From: Setomelanomma holmii | Lineage: Eukaryota; Ascomycota; Dothideomycetes; Pleosporales; Phaeosphaeriaceae | DNA: 64,000 nucleotides | Direction: 5' to 3' | NCBI GenBank assembly: GCA_010015745.1 | Contig: ML978299.1 | Location: 1-64,000, forward strand | Part shown: in pieces, positions 10,150 through 22,198 of the stretch | How the letters are laid out: each line of letters begins with the position of its first letter | Numbering within the stretch: position 1 is the stretch's first letter | Notes under the pieces: generated by a model | Databases searched by the model: none | Seen by the model: the letters and a program-made list of their open reading frames with translations, nothing else | What the model was told of the DNA's origin: nothing | Made by a program: the position numbers and the translations under genes

Positions 10150-11733
10150 TTTAGATTAAGATAGATTAGATAGCTCTACATTGAGTTCTGTTGTGGCCTT
10201 GTACATGACACTTGCTGCATGTTGGTGGTGCTTGTGTTCGTGCCTGCAGGGTCTGAGTTTGGTCACCCTTGTAGACACCTATTTGAGCCTCTGCAATTAG
10301 CGCACGACCTTCCTGAGCCTGCAGCGCTCCTCCACGGGCTATATACTGTCGCTGCTGCTGACGTTTGCGCCGCTGGCGGTGGTTCGCAGCACGTGGCTTT
10401 GAGTTCTCCTCTGTTAAGATTGCTGCTGAGTTCATAGCAAGCTGACAAACCTTTAACAAGCTGGGCGATAGCTTGAGTAGTAGGGCTCTGAGATTGTCGC
10501 TTAAGAAGGTCTCGCACAAGACGGGCCTGCTACTCAAGCTCGGTAGTTGTACGAGGCGTCTCTGCTGTCCACGCTACTGCTTCGCTAGCTGCTGTGCTTG
10601 GTGGAGACGGCGTTCTGACAACAGTAAGACACAATAGGACGCGTTCAGGACAGTATGGGATAAGCCCTGTTGCTTGGAAACCACTCCAGATGTTCTACTC
10701 TAAGAGAACTAACATGCGTATACGTGGGTAGATGTAGAAAAACTCCTCCTTGTCTACATGGAAGACTCCTTGGCAGGCAAGCTCTCCAACCTCATATCTA
10801 TAGGCTCCCTTAAGAGGAGAGAAGCAGCCAACATCAAGTGGCTGGAGGAGGTGTGACGTGTGGGGTGGCATACAGAGGGTGATGATCTTGTTCTCAGCGC
10901 AGTACTGGTCAAACTCAGGCGTAGCGTAGCTGCTGTGGCCATCAAGGATAAGCAGTCTATACGCTCCCTTTGTACGTGACTCTGTGTGTCTATTGAAGTG
11001 CTTTACCCACTCAAGGCCAAGCTCATCAGTCGTCCAGCCGTTGTCGCTGACAGCGACTACCCAGTCTGTAGGTAGATCGCAATACCAGCTGGCCTAGTGC
11101 AGCTTGCCTGACAGGATTACAAATGGTGGAATAGACCAGCCAGATGCTTTGATACACTCGATTGTCGTAACCCAGTCGCGATTGCCTGGCTGAACAACAG
11201 TAGCTCAACCAATAGTGTCAGAGCTAGTAACAACCTTTGACGTTGCAGCAACACCTATTATAAAGCCAGTCTCATCAATGTTGTATACGTCCTCATCAAG
11301 TACTCTGTACGCCTAGCGCGTCTCCTCTATAAGCTTGAACCACGCGTTGATCTTGACAGGATCCTCACATCTGGCCCGCTGGGAGTGAAACTTCCTATTC
11401 CACTTTGTCTGAAGCTCTGGTTGCCTGTTGATAAAGCGCAACACCCAGTTCTTGCCAACTGGTAGTGGAGGAGGATCTTGGCCATGGCCAGCAAGCAGAA
11501 CGTCTGCCTTTCGTTGTACGTCGATGATATGGGGTGGAAATCCTCATTAGTCAAGATTTAAGATCCACTAAACAAGTGACTGCGCCTCTGTAGGCTGCAG
11601 CTTGCGGTGGTGGATTTGGGCAACTGCTTTAGGTCGTACGCCTGAGAGGCGGTCTCGAAGGGTGGTGCGGGGGACGCTGTACAGCTGTGCAACTCTATGC
11701 TGGCTTTTTACGCGTCTAGTTTTACAGGCATTT
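10150..11733 (-). mobile_element. Decayed pogo/Fot1-type transposase (5'-truncated)
   Basis: On the minus strand the sequence reads as a DDE_1 (pogo/Fot1, CENP-B-like) transposase: the second half of an HTH (RVAQLYSVPRTTLRDRLSGV, near 11690), NRDWVTTIECIKASGW (near 11170), VSDNGWTTDELGLEW, LLILDGHSSYATP (near 10940), CMPPHTSHLLQPLDVG (near 10860), and a C-terminal zinc knuckle CSKCHVQGHNRTQC (near 10190). Several in-frame stops occur at expected Arg or Gln codons (TGA in G*ATVVQPG, TAG in GKLH*ASW), and there are frameshifts near 11550. The N-terminal end and 5' TIR are missing: the relic starts inside the HTH, directly against the broken DJ-1 gene. Confidence 0.85.
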
Positions 11734-12177
11734 GTACTCGACGTTGTTAACAGTAGCGTTCTTGCCGTCCAGAAGGCCGGTGGATGCGAGAGCCGCGGCG
11801 CCAGTGCAGGTTGTGAGAATCGTCTTTCCAGCTGCATGATGGTGCTTGATGAACTCCACATATCGAGCTGGGAACTCAAAGGTCTCTGGCATCGGGCCGC
11901 CGATCAATAAATAGTCAAGTTCTGGTGCGTCGTCGAGTGTATCCGTGGGCGTGATCTTGAAACCGCTGGACATCAGTTCGCCTGCGTCAAGGGTCTCGGA
12001 GATGTGGTGGAAATGGAAGTTGTGAGCTGCGTCGATTGTCGATTGAGAGACGGCGCCGTGGCTGTGGCCGTACTCTGCGACGCGTCTGCTGGCGAGGTTG
12101 ATGAAGTCGAAGGGTCCGGCAACATTCATGGTTTGGTATTTGTATACCAACGACTCGAAGTGTACGTCTTGCACCAT
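11722..12177 (-). pseudogene. DJ-1/PfpI family protein, 3'-truncated at transposon junction
   Basis: Starts at an ATG at 12177 and reads a class I glutamine amidotransferase-like (DJ-1/PfpI, ThiJ) fold: VAGPFDFINLA near the start, LDYLLIGGP, then the nucleophile elbow with the conserved cysteine in LTTCTGAAALASTGLLDGK. The family usually has about 200-240 residues with a C-terminal segment after VNNVEYKW. Here the native reading ends after VEYK at about 11731, where the sequence switches to pogo transposase and a TAA follows four codons later. The catalytic Cys is retained but the C-terminal third is lost, so the product, if made, is unlikely to fold normally. The missing 3' part was not found on the far side of the transposon. 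Confidence 0.8.
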
Positions 12178-14114
12178 TGTTGAGCTTGAAGGATTCTTCG
12201 TAGAAGGGTAACAGAGAATGAGTTGAATGATTTGAAACTTTGATGCTCTACTTCCAGCGTGGCTGTTCCATTTTTATACTATCTGTTTGTGAGTTGCATT
12301 GTGCCGGCACGGACGACAGCAGCTACACCGGTAAGCATGATGCTAATCCCCTACATTATGAATGCTATCTTTTGAGTCGGCATGAAGGTCAAGAATATGA
12401 CTGAATCGCTCCACGGCTGCCAATCAGACAAGCGTCGTGAGCGCGATTACAAAGATCTCCAGCGAGCCTCAGGCTCGTCAGCGGTAGAGACGTCAGACCA
12501 TCCTCCGCAAATAGTTGCTCAGCGAAAGCTCAGTGTCCTTCTGACCGGACTTCTATGGGAGAATGGCGTAAACACAGTCTTCCAAACTTGCTTGGATGAG
12601 AATCTGGGACTGGAAAGTCGGGACTGGGTACTGGTGACAGCGAAGAATAGAAAAAAGGCACTCTCCCTCAAGCACCGCGCAGAGGACAACATCTCAATGA
12701 AAAGCTCGTCAGTCCGAAGACCAGGATACGAGTCTGCCCGCCAGCAGGCAGCCAAGGTATGTGACATCGTGAGGTACATACTCCCCTACCTCATAGTGCG
12801 CCAGCGCACCTTATTCTCCGACGTGTTGAACGCCGCAGTATATCTTCGAGATGGCGTTTCTGGCTGCCGCATCCCGACCTTGCGGTACAACGACTGCTGT
12901 CCCTTGCGATGCGTTTCTGGCAGCCAATCGCTTGTCCCAGACCCGAAGTCCTCTCGTCGCAAGCCAGTATGCGTTTCTGGGCGGCCAATCGTCGTACGAG
13001 AGGGAAGGCTCTGATGTGAGCAGCTTGAGCCTGCGTTTCTGGGCGGCCAAGGCTGAGAGGCTGCAAAGATTGTGCTCCTGGCATACACTCCAAGAGGCGG
13101 GTATGGGCCCGCAACTCAAATTGGGGAAGAATGAAAGAGAGGGAAGTGAGCGTCGTCGTGAATTTTTGAAAGGCGGGAGAGGCTCGTGCAGCGCTAGTAC
13201 GTTTGCGCAGCGTCGCCGCCATCACGTGCCTGGGATTCAAGAAGCGATTCTTGCGAAAAGACCAATGAGAGCATGGTCAACCGGTTCGTTAGGGCGTTTG
13301 AACCAGAGGCCTGAAGCGCCGCCTTCGAAAGAGCCAGTCGTGGGGCGCTCTTCGAGAACTCTGCAAACTATCACTTTCACCTCCACCACGCTCGCTGCAT
13401 TACACCGATCCGGCACGTGCACATCACGAGCCTCTTCCCAAAACCACCCCTTCAACAACTTGTATCTCTCAACCGATTGTGAACTCTCACGCACTAAGTC
13501 CAGAAACAAACAAGACACGGACATGTCCGACTCGACTCTCTCGCCCGTCGACTTCTCCGACCTCATACGGCCGCTCATGACCGGGGTCGCTTTCTTGGAC
13601 CGAACAACGTTGCGAATTGCACGAGCCAAGGCCCGTCAACCCAAGCACCGGTAGACCAGACCTTGACGTCCCAGCTAACAGGCGCCTACTCCACTCTCTG
13701 AAACCAACTCTTCACGATTATCTTCCATATTCACTCTCGTCCCTGTCACACTCCCCATCCTCCTCTCCAGTGGCCGGTGACCTTGGCACACGTTCCGAGG
13801 ATGGGAGAGGGTAGTGCCTGATGATGTCAGTGCTGCCAAGAGGGGAAGGAGAAAGATGACAGTGTGTCGAGGGACTTCTGGATAGTGTTTTGGAATGGCT
13901 TTTGGTGGTTGGGAATGGAGTGAGGATAGACAGGCATTTCGTGCGCTTTAAGATTTTCAGAAGGTTGAGAGAATCTAGGTACCCATACGTGAGCCTACAT
14001 GCATCCCTCTAAAACGCACACATTTTCACGTATGATTGAGTGATGATTTCGATCGAAGGTTATCATCGCTGTCAGTCACACTGCAGACCCTGCCTTTCTC
14101 CTTGCCTCAAAGCA
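12178..14114. other. Long region without a recognisable gene; contains periodic repeats
   Basis: Several open frames exist, for example an ATG frame at 12382-13014 on the plus strand (210 codons), but none shows a domain, a family motif or splice structure that I can support. The stretch 12854-13042 has a periodic motif annotated separately. The 13600-14114 part is the 3' flank of the eIF2B gamma gene. Confidence 0.4.
12854..13042. repeat. Four copies of GCGTTTCTGG at about 60-bp spacing
   Basis: The decamer GCGTTTCTGG occurs at 12854, 12911, 12971 and 13033, each followed by a related C(A/G/T)GCC element; copies two and three continue into CCAATCG. Spacing is 57, 60 and 62 bp. The intervening sequence is only weakly related, so this is either an old decayed tandem repeat or a set of spaced sites. 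Confidence 0.6.
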
Positions 14115-15952
14115 CTACCGCAACGAAATGCCATCTTCCTCATCCACGATGCCAATATCACCATCATCACCTAGCGTATCTCCCTCCTCAGCATCATCGC
14201 CCATGTTGAAGCGCATGAACTTTTCGTTTTTCGCCTCAGCTGCGTACAGGTTAGCCATATCTTCCTCACGTAAACACAAGGTTTCAACTTACTGCCCCAC
14301 TCCACCACCTGCCCATCCTGCACCTCGCAGTCCTTGAGCACCGTCTTATCGCTATCCTTCGCCGCTCCACCTTCGATCTTACACCTCCGTCCAAGTATGC
14401 AATCTGTAAGCTGTACGTTTGGTCCGATCTCGACGTTGTCCATGAGCAGACATCTGAGTAACCGTGCACCTTCGCTGATCTTGCAGTTGTATCCAATGAC
14501 GCACTCTTTGATGTTAGTCTTCTCTTCCACGATGACGTTCTCTGCGAGTAGCGAGTTCTCGGCTTCTACGCGACATTTCCGTGGGATTGATTGCTTGTGT
14601 GCGACCTTGGCCTGATGTGCAAAGGGTGATGCGGCGTCTCTACCGGCTTCTTCGATGGAAGGAAGTTTGGCGAGGCGGAGTGAAATGGTAAGCAGAAGAT
14701 GTGCAGTGTCGACGCGGCGGATGAGCGGTTCAGTCGCGGACAACGGCTGGACATATGCGAGGATCGGAGGTACCGTGAGCTTCGAGCTTGCGATAGACTT
14801 CGCGGCTTCGGGTATGCTGGACGATTCAAGCACTCTTGAGGCCAGCCTGGTTGGAGTCCCAGTGCCGTTTGAGCTCATACCGCCCGAGTAAGTGGTGCTG
14901 AAATTCGAAACGTCGGTCTCTTCCTCGATGACCTGCGATCCATGTTCTGACTCTTCCTCCTCGGGGTGGAAGATCAGCCGTAGGCCGAGTTTGTCACCCA
15001 GTCCTTCTTGCCAGCCGGCCTTTGCCCACCATCCCAGTACGTCCTCGCTGATGCTCTCAAACTTCTCGTTCTTTCTCATCATCTCGGCCACCCAGTACGG
15101 AAAGAAGTAGATATGGGCGTCCCTGTATGTCGTAAGCATCCTTATGCGGGCGTGCTTTCGGATAAGCGAATGGCGGACGGGGAAGGTCTTTTCTTCCTCT
15201 GTGATGTCGTTGAGGGTGTCAGTAGGAACAGAGTAGACGAGATTCGAGATGTGCCGCCGTAGCGAGCCAGAGGGCGCAGGTACTGTTGGTGTTGGTAGCG
15301 GTGTAGTCGCAATGAAGTCCGTCTCTTCGCCCTTCTTGCTACCCTCTCCCTTTGTCTCGTACCATACACCGAGTCCGCCTCTTCGACCAAGCCTCTCTCC
15401 TCCCGCACCAAATGCGATCTTGCTGCCATCACTGTCAAGTCCGCCAGTCGCACCTGCAAATCCTCCCTGCTCCACCATCCACGCGTCTGCCAGTGCTGTA
15501 CCATCTAGTTCGCATATGAGGTCGCAGGGAAGAACGATGAAGTCGCCCTTGATCGCGCTCTGGACCTCAGGCAGGCGGAAGAGGTCGCCTGTTCCCGTCT
15601 CGTGGGTGAGGTCTTGAGGGGCTACAATGTCTGGCTTTGGTGTCGGAAGGGAGGTGAGGTGGGGGTTTTGCGACATGGCAGCCTCGATAGCTTCCAGCGA
15701 CTCTGGCGGGCTTATTATTGTGATGTCTGACATGGTCAGTATGTTTCCAGCTATGATTGTCAGTGTCAACACACCTGTGACGCCCATGCGGTAGCACCAC
15801 TCAAGCGGATACCAGACCATGGGCCTGTTCGCAATGGGCAGGAGCGCCTTTGCTATCTCCTTTGGCGTCGATGTGAAGGTGCTGAGTGACGCTCCTGGGC
15901 CGCAGAGGATCATGGCCTGGAAGCCTGGCGCGGGCAGTACTGCGTGCGGCAT
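14115..15952 (-). CDS. gcd1: Translation initiation factor eIF2B subunit gamma, 3 exons
   Basis: Subunit of the guanine nucleotide exchange factor for eIF2 in the cytosol; gamma with epsilon forms the catalytic subcomplex. Exons 15952-15775, 15726-14293 and 14239-14115 join in frame to 578 residues. The N-terminal nucleotidyltransferase-like domain is visible (AMILCGPGASL, KALLPIANRPMVWYPLEW, DFIVLPCDLICE). The C-terminal left-handed beta-helix (hexapeptide) is seen near residues 440-540 (AENSLLAENVIVEEKT, IGYNCKISEGARL, VQLTDCILGRRCKIEG). The last exon encodes an acidic tail (GDDAEEGDTLGDDGD). Without the second intron the frame would end in an unrelated tail, which supports the splice model. 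Divergent to the Pex22-like gene, 335 bp apart. Confidence 0.92.
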
Positions 15953-16287
15953 GGTGATGTTTGTGGTGTTGTAGCAGTTTTGTCGAAAGAGGTGAACAAT
16001 TGAACTCGGAAGAAGAGTAGAAACAGGACGGGTTCCGGTGTATCGTAAGCCTCAATGCGGACGTCGTGTGTAATCAAGCTCTCATGCAGGTACACTCACA
16101 TGTGGGACGTTTCCCATAAGAGTCACCCCGCGAAATATTCTTGCATGACTCGCGCAACTCTCCGAGGCACTTGCACATGCATCGCGGCGGCAGGAGCTCC
16201 CCAGCCCCCCGAATCAGGGCACAACACCAACAACAACATCACCACCACAACACCGCCACGATATCATGACTTGAACCCACGCGCACC
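15953..16287. promoter_or_regulatory. Divergent promoter of eIF2B gamma and Pex22-like genes
   Basis: 335 bp between two oppositely oriented start codons. No defined motif is claimed; it must hold both promoters because no other space is available upstream of either gene. Confidence 0.5.
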
Positions 16288-17669
16288 ATGAGCTTCAACT
16301 ACGACCGCTACGACCGCCGCCAAAACACCTCGCGCAGCCGCAACACCCTCGGCTACTGGGTGCCCCTAACCCTCACCGTCGTCGTCGCAACCGCGGGCCT
16401 CGCAGCGTGGGTGTGGTCCGCGCGCGAAGACGGCGAGGATGTATCTTCCGACGACGATCTGAGCTATGGCGAGGACAGCAGCCGCGAAAAGGCGCGCGGC
16501 AAGACGCCTGTGCGCGGGCAGACGACGGGCGATTCCATGTCGCAGGGCGTTGTGAGGGAGGATCGTGATGAACAAGACATTTTGTCACGTGCGCAAGGTA
16601 TCATACGGCGTACTCCGAGCCCGCAGCAGCTGTTTGATACGGTCAGCAAGAAGACGGCGGCCGGATGGGCGGCGGCTGGTGCGGCTGCGGGCGCGGCGCT
16701 GGCGAGTATTCGCGAGGAGGATAAGGACGATTATGGGGATCATAGCAGGTGGAGCGAGGAAGCTGCCATCAGGCGCAATGTGGAGGCGCAGTCGGCGCAG
16801 AGCGCGGCGGCGGTGGACACGCAGACGAGGAGCTTTGCGGCGAGCGTGAAGAATCCGCCTACGGGTGGGAAGAGGAAGACGGTTGTGTTGGTTGTGTCTG
16901 CTGAGTCGTTGATGGACAGTCCTCATGATGATGAGGGCTCGTATCGTTCTGAGAACGCCGTACGTTATCCCGCCTCTCATCCCCATTGCTCATGTCACGC
17001 AAGAATACTAACATCTTCCAGACCATCCTCTCCCACCTCCCCGACACAGACCTTAACCGCACCAAGCTCTTTGTCCTCATCTACTCGCCCTCTCTCCGCT
17101 CGCGCCCACAATCCCGCGCCGGCACATCTTCTCTCGGCGACAGCTACTCAGCCATCAGCACACCCGCCCGCACGCCCGGCGAAGAACTCGCCTCTATCGA
17201 CCCCCAGCCCGAAGAGCACACCGTGTACACCCCCGCCCTCTCCGCACGCAGTTCAGACAACGTCCTCTGGAACACTTTACACGCACAAGCCCTCCGCCTC
17301 GTCGAAAACCCTGCTATGGTAATGCCCTTTAGCACACCCAGCGGATTCGTACACATGCTACGCCACATCGGGCCCGAGCTCGTATACGTCGTCGACGCAC
17401 TGAGCGGCGCGGGCGGAAGTAACATCGAGGACATAAAGCGCTGGGTCGGACAGACCATTGTTGTTGTCGGCAGTGATGGCACTGGTCTCGGTGGCCTGGT
17501 AGATACGGATGATGAGAGCCATGTTGGTGCGAGAAGGAAGGAGAGCGAGCATCATGAGAGTAAGTGGTGGGAGAATACGGATATGATTGGGTTGGGTAAG
17601 GGGGTTGAGGTTGTGGATGCGGGGAGGTTGTCGGATGATTATGAGAGGAGGGTTGGGGGGCGGGAGTAG
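16288..17669 (+). CDS. pex22: Pex22-like peroxin, 2 exons
   Basis: Peroxisomal membrane protein of the Pex22 type, which anchors and activates the ubiquitin-conjugating enzyme Pex4 during receptor recycling. Exons 16288-16959 and 17022-17669 give 439 residues. A single N-terminal membrane segment (WVPLTLTVVVATAGLAAWVW, about residues 24-43) is followed by a charged, probably disordered stretch. The globular domain starts near residue 195 (KRKTVVLVVSAE), continues across the intron (TILSHLPDTDLNRTKLFVLIYSP) and includes VMPFSTPSGFVHMLRHIGPE and WVGQTIVVVGSDG. The end segment MIGLGKGVEVVDAGRLSDD is also typical of the filamentous-fungal form. Assigned from recalled family pattern; sequence conservation of Pex22 is low, so a profile search would be the decisive check. 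Confidence 0.75.
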
Positions 17670-18090
17670 GGTGGTTGTATATGCCTGATTGTGTCGTCCG
17701 ACCATCTGGTAACCCTGGTCTTATGTTGCTTTGTACATTTTTGATGCGAGTATGTATCTGATTATGACTGGCTATACATGTAGAGTCTCTTGCATTTCAG
17801 TACTCAAGACCATCAATTGTGTGAACATTTGGCACATGCGTGACCAGACAGCGGAAGACCGAAGCGGTGCACAAGTAGGAGGCTTGCAATAGACGTTGCG
17901 TTGCTACGTAAAGGGCCATGGCAGCTTCGCAGTCGAAGCTATGCGAGATCCTTGAAGCTTTTGTCCTTAACACGCTAACCATGCGAAGGAAACGGCAGAC
18001 GTGTTCAGTTCCGATAGTTCCTAAGGCAATTTGAGAACGAATGCTAGATGCAGCTGTAGAGAGGCCTGTTCAGAGCTCGATGCGCAAGTC
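17670..18090. other. Convergent spacer between Pex22-like and PARP genes
   Basis: About 420 bp between two converging genes, expected to hold their 3' ends. No gene is seen. Confidence 0.6.
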
Positions 18091-20251
18091 CTACATGCGC
18101 ACGCGGAACAGATATCTCAGCCGGACCTGCGCGACATCATACGTGATGAACTCGTTGTACATCAGGTACGCGCCAGGTACATTGGTCGGTCCCGGAACAG
18201 TCGATACATCAGGCTGGACACACGTTAGCTCTATCATCACACCAAAGAATTAGCAAAGACAAGGAGACTTACCATCATACACCCCTTCAACCCCTGATTC
18301 ACACACCCTGCATCCTTCCACTTACTCGGCCCCGTCTGCCCCTTACCCCACGTCGACCAACACCCCTTCGCCTTCGCATCCTCGCCCGCACTATAATTCG
18401 CACTGGTGAGTTCATGCATCGGGTCACCCAGCTCCGCCTCACACAGCAGCAACAGCGCCGTGCCTCCAGAGCTATAGCTGCAGCAATAGTTGGCAGACTT
18501 GCTCGACATGTCGGCGAGATAGATGCCCTTGCCGAACATGTAACCCGACACAGGGGCCTCGGGAGGCGCGATGCGTAGACCTTGACCGAGAATGCCGCCG
18601 AAGTTGGTAACGCGCGAGCCGTGCCAGAGGAGGCGGCGGTTGCTGGTGATCTTCGAATACTCACTCTTCTCGAAGCGTTCAATCTCGCCTTGGCGCTCGA
18701 TGCGGAAGATGTCTTCGACCTCGTAGGACAAGTGGTGCGTTGCGCCCTTGGAGCTATTCAGGTATGCTGATAGCTCGGAATATTCTTGAGACCTGGGGTC
18801 GAGTGGGGACATCTCGTTCATGCCTAGGCCGTTGAATTGGCGGTCGAGTTGGTGGATGCCGCCGTCGTCCTTCAGGCTGGACTTTAGCATAGCGGCAGCT
18901 TCCTTCATGTCGGACAGACTCTCGAGGAGCTCGATCTCCCGCTTAAGATGATCGTTGTCTTGAATGACTGGTGGACGGTCGCGGCCGAAGGCATGTGGGA
19001 TCAGGGAATGGTAACGATCGGATAGACGCTGGATCTCAGCACGAGACTCTGCGTCAGTGTTGTCTAGCAGGACTGAGAGGTCCTTTAGAGCCTGGAAACC
19101 GCGTGCAATCGTGCCCTTGCTGAGCTTGCCCAGGGGTAGCTTGTTTGCATCATACTTGAGATCAGACATTGTCGCATCGAAGTAGGACTGGTTGAAGATG
19201 AGCTTCATCAGATTCTGCACTGGGGGCTCCAGCGTGCATTCAGCGGGCGCAGGCTTGTCGCCATCGTCATTATCGGCGCCAGCGTCGGCGTCACCCTCAT
19301 CACCAGAGTCTGGGTTGTACGATCGCTCGACGTATGCATACTTGCCGGCTTTGGGCTCCTCGCCACGATCGTCCCACTTGAGGCCGGACTTATCCTTAAA
19401 CTTCTTCTCGAAGTTCTTCAGGGCATCAGGCAGGGAGCCACCACCGAGCATGGCGCTCTGGCCTCGCTCACCAACCCTGCCCCAACGAGTCCATGTCTTA
19501 TAATCGTTGGAGCCATTGTGGAGAAGCTAAACATGCTTAGGATAAGAATGGGTGTGGAACTACTCGTTTCACGTACCTGCACTTTGTAGAACTTGTTATT
19601 GTTCGCTGAAGAGTTGGTCTGGTTCAGCGAAGCATCCCAGATGGTGCCATCGCCGTCAATGTAGACTTGGTAGCTTCCTATCGGGCAATACTCGTCGACA
19701 GAAATCGCAATTTTCTTGGACTTGGCATTCTGGCCGTCACCGACTTTGGCGTCTTCGACGATCTTGGGCTTCTTAGCATCCTGAGTTGAAGCTTGCGACG
19801 CGTCTGGTGTTGAGGCAGCGCGCTTCTTTGAGCCGTTGGTCTGCGATTGAGCAGGTGCTGGAGCTACAGCTGATGCAGTTGATGATGACAGCAGGTACGA
19901 GGCTTCGTCCACTTTGCTGTCTTTACGGATAGTCAGCTATTATTATCAAGGTCTTTGTTTATGTTGGTGTTTACCTGTTGACTCGCACTCATCGAGCCAG
20001 TCCAGCGTGACGACTGGGACATTGTGCGTGACAGCAGCCTTCACTTTCGAGGAATTGCTCTCGTAGTCTTTCTCTGTCGCGATGAGAAAGGTAGTATCTG
20101 CTGTAACCTTGGATGCCACTGTAGCGCCCAGTGATGTGAGGCGCTCACCAAGCGCTCCCTGAGTAGTGCCGGGGAACTTCCCTGACGTTGCAATAGAGCA
20201 GCCATCTAGCGGCGCAGCCTCAGCGACCTTCTGGGTAGCTTTGCGAGCCAT
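18091..20251 (-). CDS. Poly(ADP-ribose) polymerase, BRCT-WGR-catalytic, 4 exons
   Basis: Nuclear enzyme that attaches ADP-ribose chains to proteins after DNA damage, using NAD+. Exons 20251-19975, 19920-19577, 19526-18273 and 18213-18091 join in frame to 665 residues. A BRCT domain lies at 1 to about 95 (LDGCSIATSGKFPG, VPVVTLDWLDEC). A linker with a basic KKRAAS and KKPK stretch follows. The WGR domain spans the second intron (NKFYKVQ, WTRWGRVGERGQ). Next come the helical regulatory domain (about 300-430) and the catalytic domain with LLWHGSR, FGKGIYLADMSSKSANYC and, in the last exon, MYNEFITYDVAQVRLRYL. The H-Y-E triad is complete (Glu646). N-terminal zinc fingers of animal PARP1 are absent, as usual in ascomycetes. 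Divergent with the F-box gene. Confidence 0.95.
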
Positions 20252-20508
20252 TGATGCAGTTTCGAAGTCGAAGAGTCTGAAGCAATCCGGAAAGCGAATC
20301 GAATGGCTTTTTGAGCGAATTGCAGAGTGAAGTCAGCGCGCTGCTTGCCTAAGATCGGCAGGAACGAGGGAGGCAACAGCGAGCCACTAGCGCCCCTAGC
20401 GGTATAGCGCGTTTCTGCCTGCGCGAGTGCGACGCGAACACACATGATACAGGACGACACAAACATATCTGAGCGCCATCACTAACTGTCTTTCCAACAC
20501 CATCCGCA
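20252..20508. promoter_or_regulatory. Divergent promoter of PARP and F-box genes
   Basis: 257 bp separate the two start codons, so both promoters must lie here. The region is GC-rich in its middle (several GCGC and GACGCG elements). Which factors bind is not evident. Confidence 0.5.
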
Positions 20509-21993
20509 ATGGCTTCCTTACTCGGACTCCCCCTCGAATTGCTCGTCGCGGTGTCGTCGCACCTCACGACACCAGATCTCGGCGCCCTCCGCCTCACATG
20601 CAAGCAGGTCGAGAAGTCACTGTACGAATGGTTTGCAGGCGAGTTCTTCACCAAGAAGCAATTCATGCTCACCTGTAAGAGCTTGCAAGCTTTTATTGAC
20701 ATCTCGAAGCATGTTGGCTTTTCCAATAAATTGACGCATGTCATCATTGCCACCAACGCTTACATGGACATTCCTCTGCGATTTCGAGATAGCGAGGCTG
20801 CAGAGCGCTATATTCAGGGTGCCGAAGACCAAAAAGCATTGCTGAGCACTGGGGTCGTGCGCGAGATGCTTACCGAGGCATTTCAGAACTTGGAGAACTT
20901 GCATACAGTAGGAATTCGTGACTTCAGTAAGTCCTGCAACGTCGAATCATGCTCTTATGGCGTTGGCTGACGCTCTCCAGACAATGGCAAGCGCCGCAGA
21001 GATGGCCTGGGCGCAAGTTGGAGCTCGTGGGGTGCGACCACGGTGTACAAAGAAACTGGCATTGAGCTCCAGTTCGCTGGTCAGGTAATGCACGGCATCG
21101 ATTTCACCCACCGTGCCTATCAAAATCTCATTTACGCATTGGGCAAGGCCGGACGAGCGCCGCAGGAGCTAGAAGTTCTGCTCCGACGCAGTTCACTTCC
21201 CGACTCTGCTTTCCGCATGCCCGACTTCCTGCAGCCTGTGATAGACCCCGTCCTTGGTAGCCTCAAGACTCTTCTCCTCCGGGTGGACGTCATCAGTAGG
21301 TCGATGCACACCCATACGAATGGGACCAGTGTCGATATGAAAGCTGGTGAGCAGCTCCGCAGCTTCCTCGGGCGCACGCCGAATCTCGAGCATCTTCGAT
21401 TGAATCTGCAAAAATACCAGATCACCGAGAACGAGGAATTCCTGGGATGGCTTGGCCGACCTGCTCCAGCTCCAGGGTCGCAGCTACTGCCCGTCTCACT
21501 GAGAAAGCTCAGGAGACTCGAACTTGGTCATTTCACTGCCCGGCCAGAGGTCATCTTGAGAGTCATCGTCAATTTTTCTTTCACTCTAGAAGACCTTAGC
21601 CTCTGGCGCATGACTTTGACCATTGGTACAGGCATAGCGTACGCCTCGAACCCGAATCTCTGGGCCGATGTCTTCACCAGGATGACCCAGATGTCGACAT
21701 TGAAACTCAAATCCATGAAAGCAGGCTTTTTGAGCCAGGATCACGTTCATGTTCAATTCAAGGATCCAGAGGATAAGGACGCACAGCCACAAGTATCGAA
21801 AGAATACGCAGGCAAGAAGATGGCTACTTTTCTTCAGAAACTGGTCAACGAAGTGTTTGTGTTGTGGTTGCCGGAAGTTGTGCATGATGATGACGACGAG
21901 GACGAAGATGAGGATGAGGACGAGGCTGAAGACATGGTCGACGAAGAGGATGAGCTAGAAGAGGATGAGAACGGCGATGATGACGACGAGTGA
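20509..21993 (+). CDS. F-box protein with acidic C-terminus, 2 exons
   Basis: Exons 20509-20926 and 20981-21993 give 476 residues. The N-terminus is an F-box (LLGLPLELLVAVSSHLTTPD followed by LGALRLTCKQVEKSLYEWF, about residues 4-45), which in such proteins recruits substrates to SCF ubiquitin ligases through Skp1. The rest has leucine-rich, repeat-like segments (LRRLELGHF, LEDLSLWRMTL, MSTLKLKSM) but no named domain. The last 40 residues are almost entirely Asp and Glu. Substrate unknown. The intron is supported by a GTAAGT donor and CTCCAG acceptor and by loss of frame without it. Confidence 0.8.
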
Positions 21994-22198
21994 TCGCTCT
22001 GTCGCCGGTGCGCGCAAAACGGTCTATCTACACTAATTCAATCACCAGGCCTATAACCGATCAATAAATGTACATTGTGCAAGCTTTGCGCCAAGTTCAA
22101 TCAATCCTACTCGCATCTTCATATCTCAGTAGCACCTGCACCATGCTCGCGAATGCCCTAGATCAAGGCGTTGCCATATTCTTGTCCTAGCCTTTCAA

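Noticed and set aside
12382..13654. Plus-strand open frames of 210 and 267 codons as genes
   Set aside because: They overlap in different frames, cross the periodic repeat and show no domain or codon pattern to prefer either.
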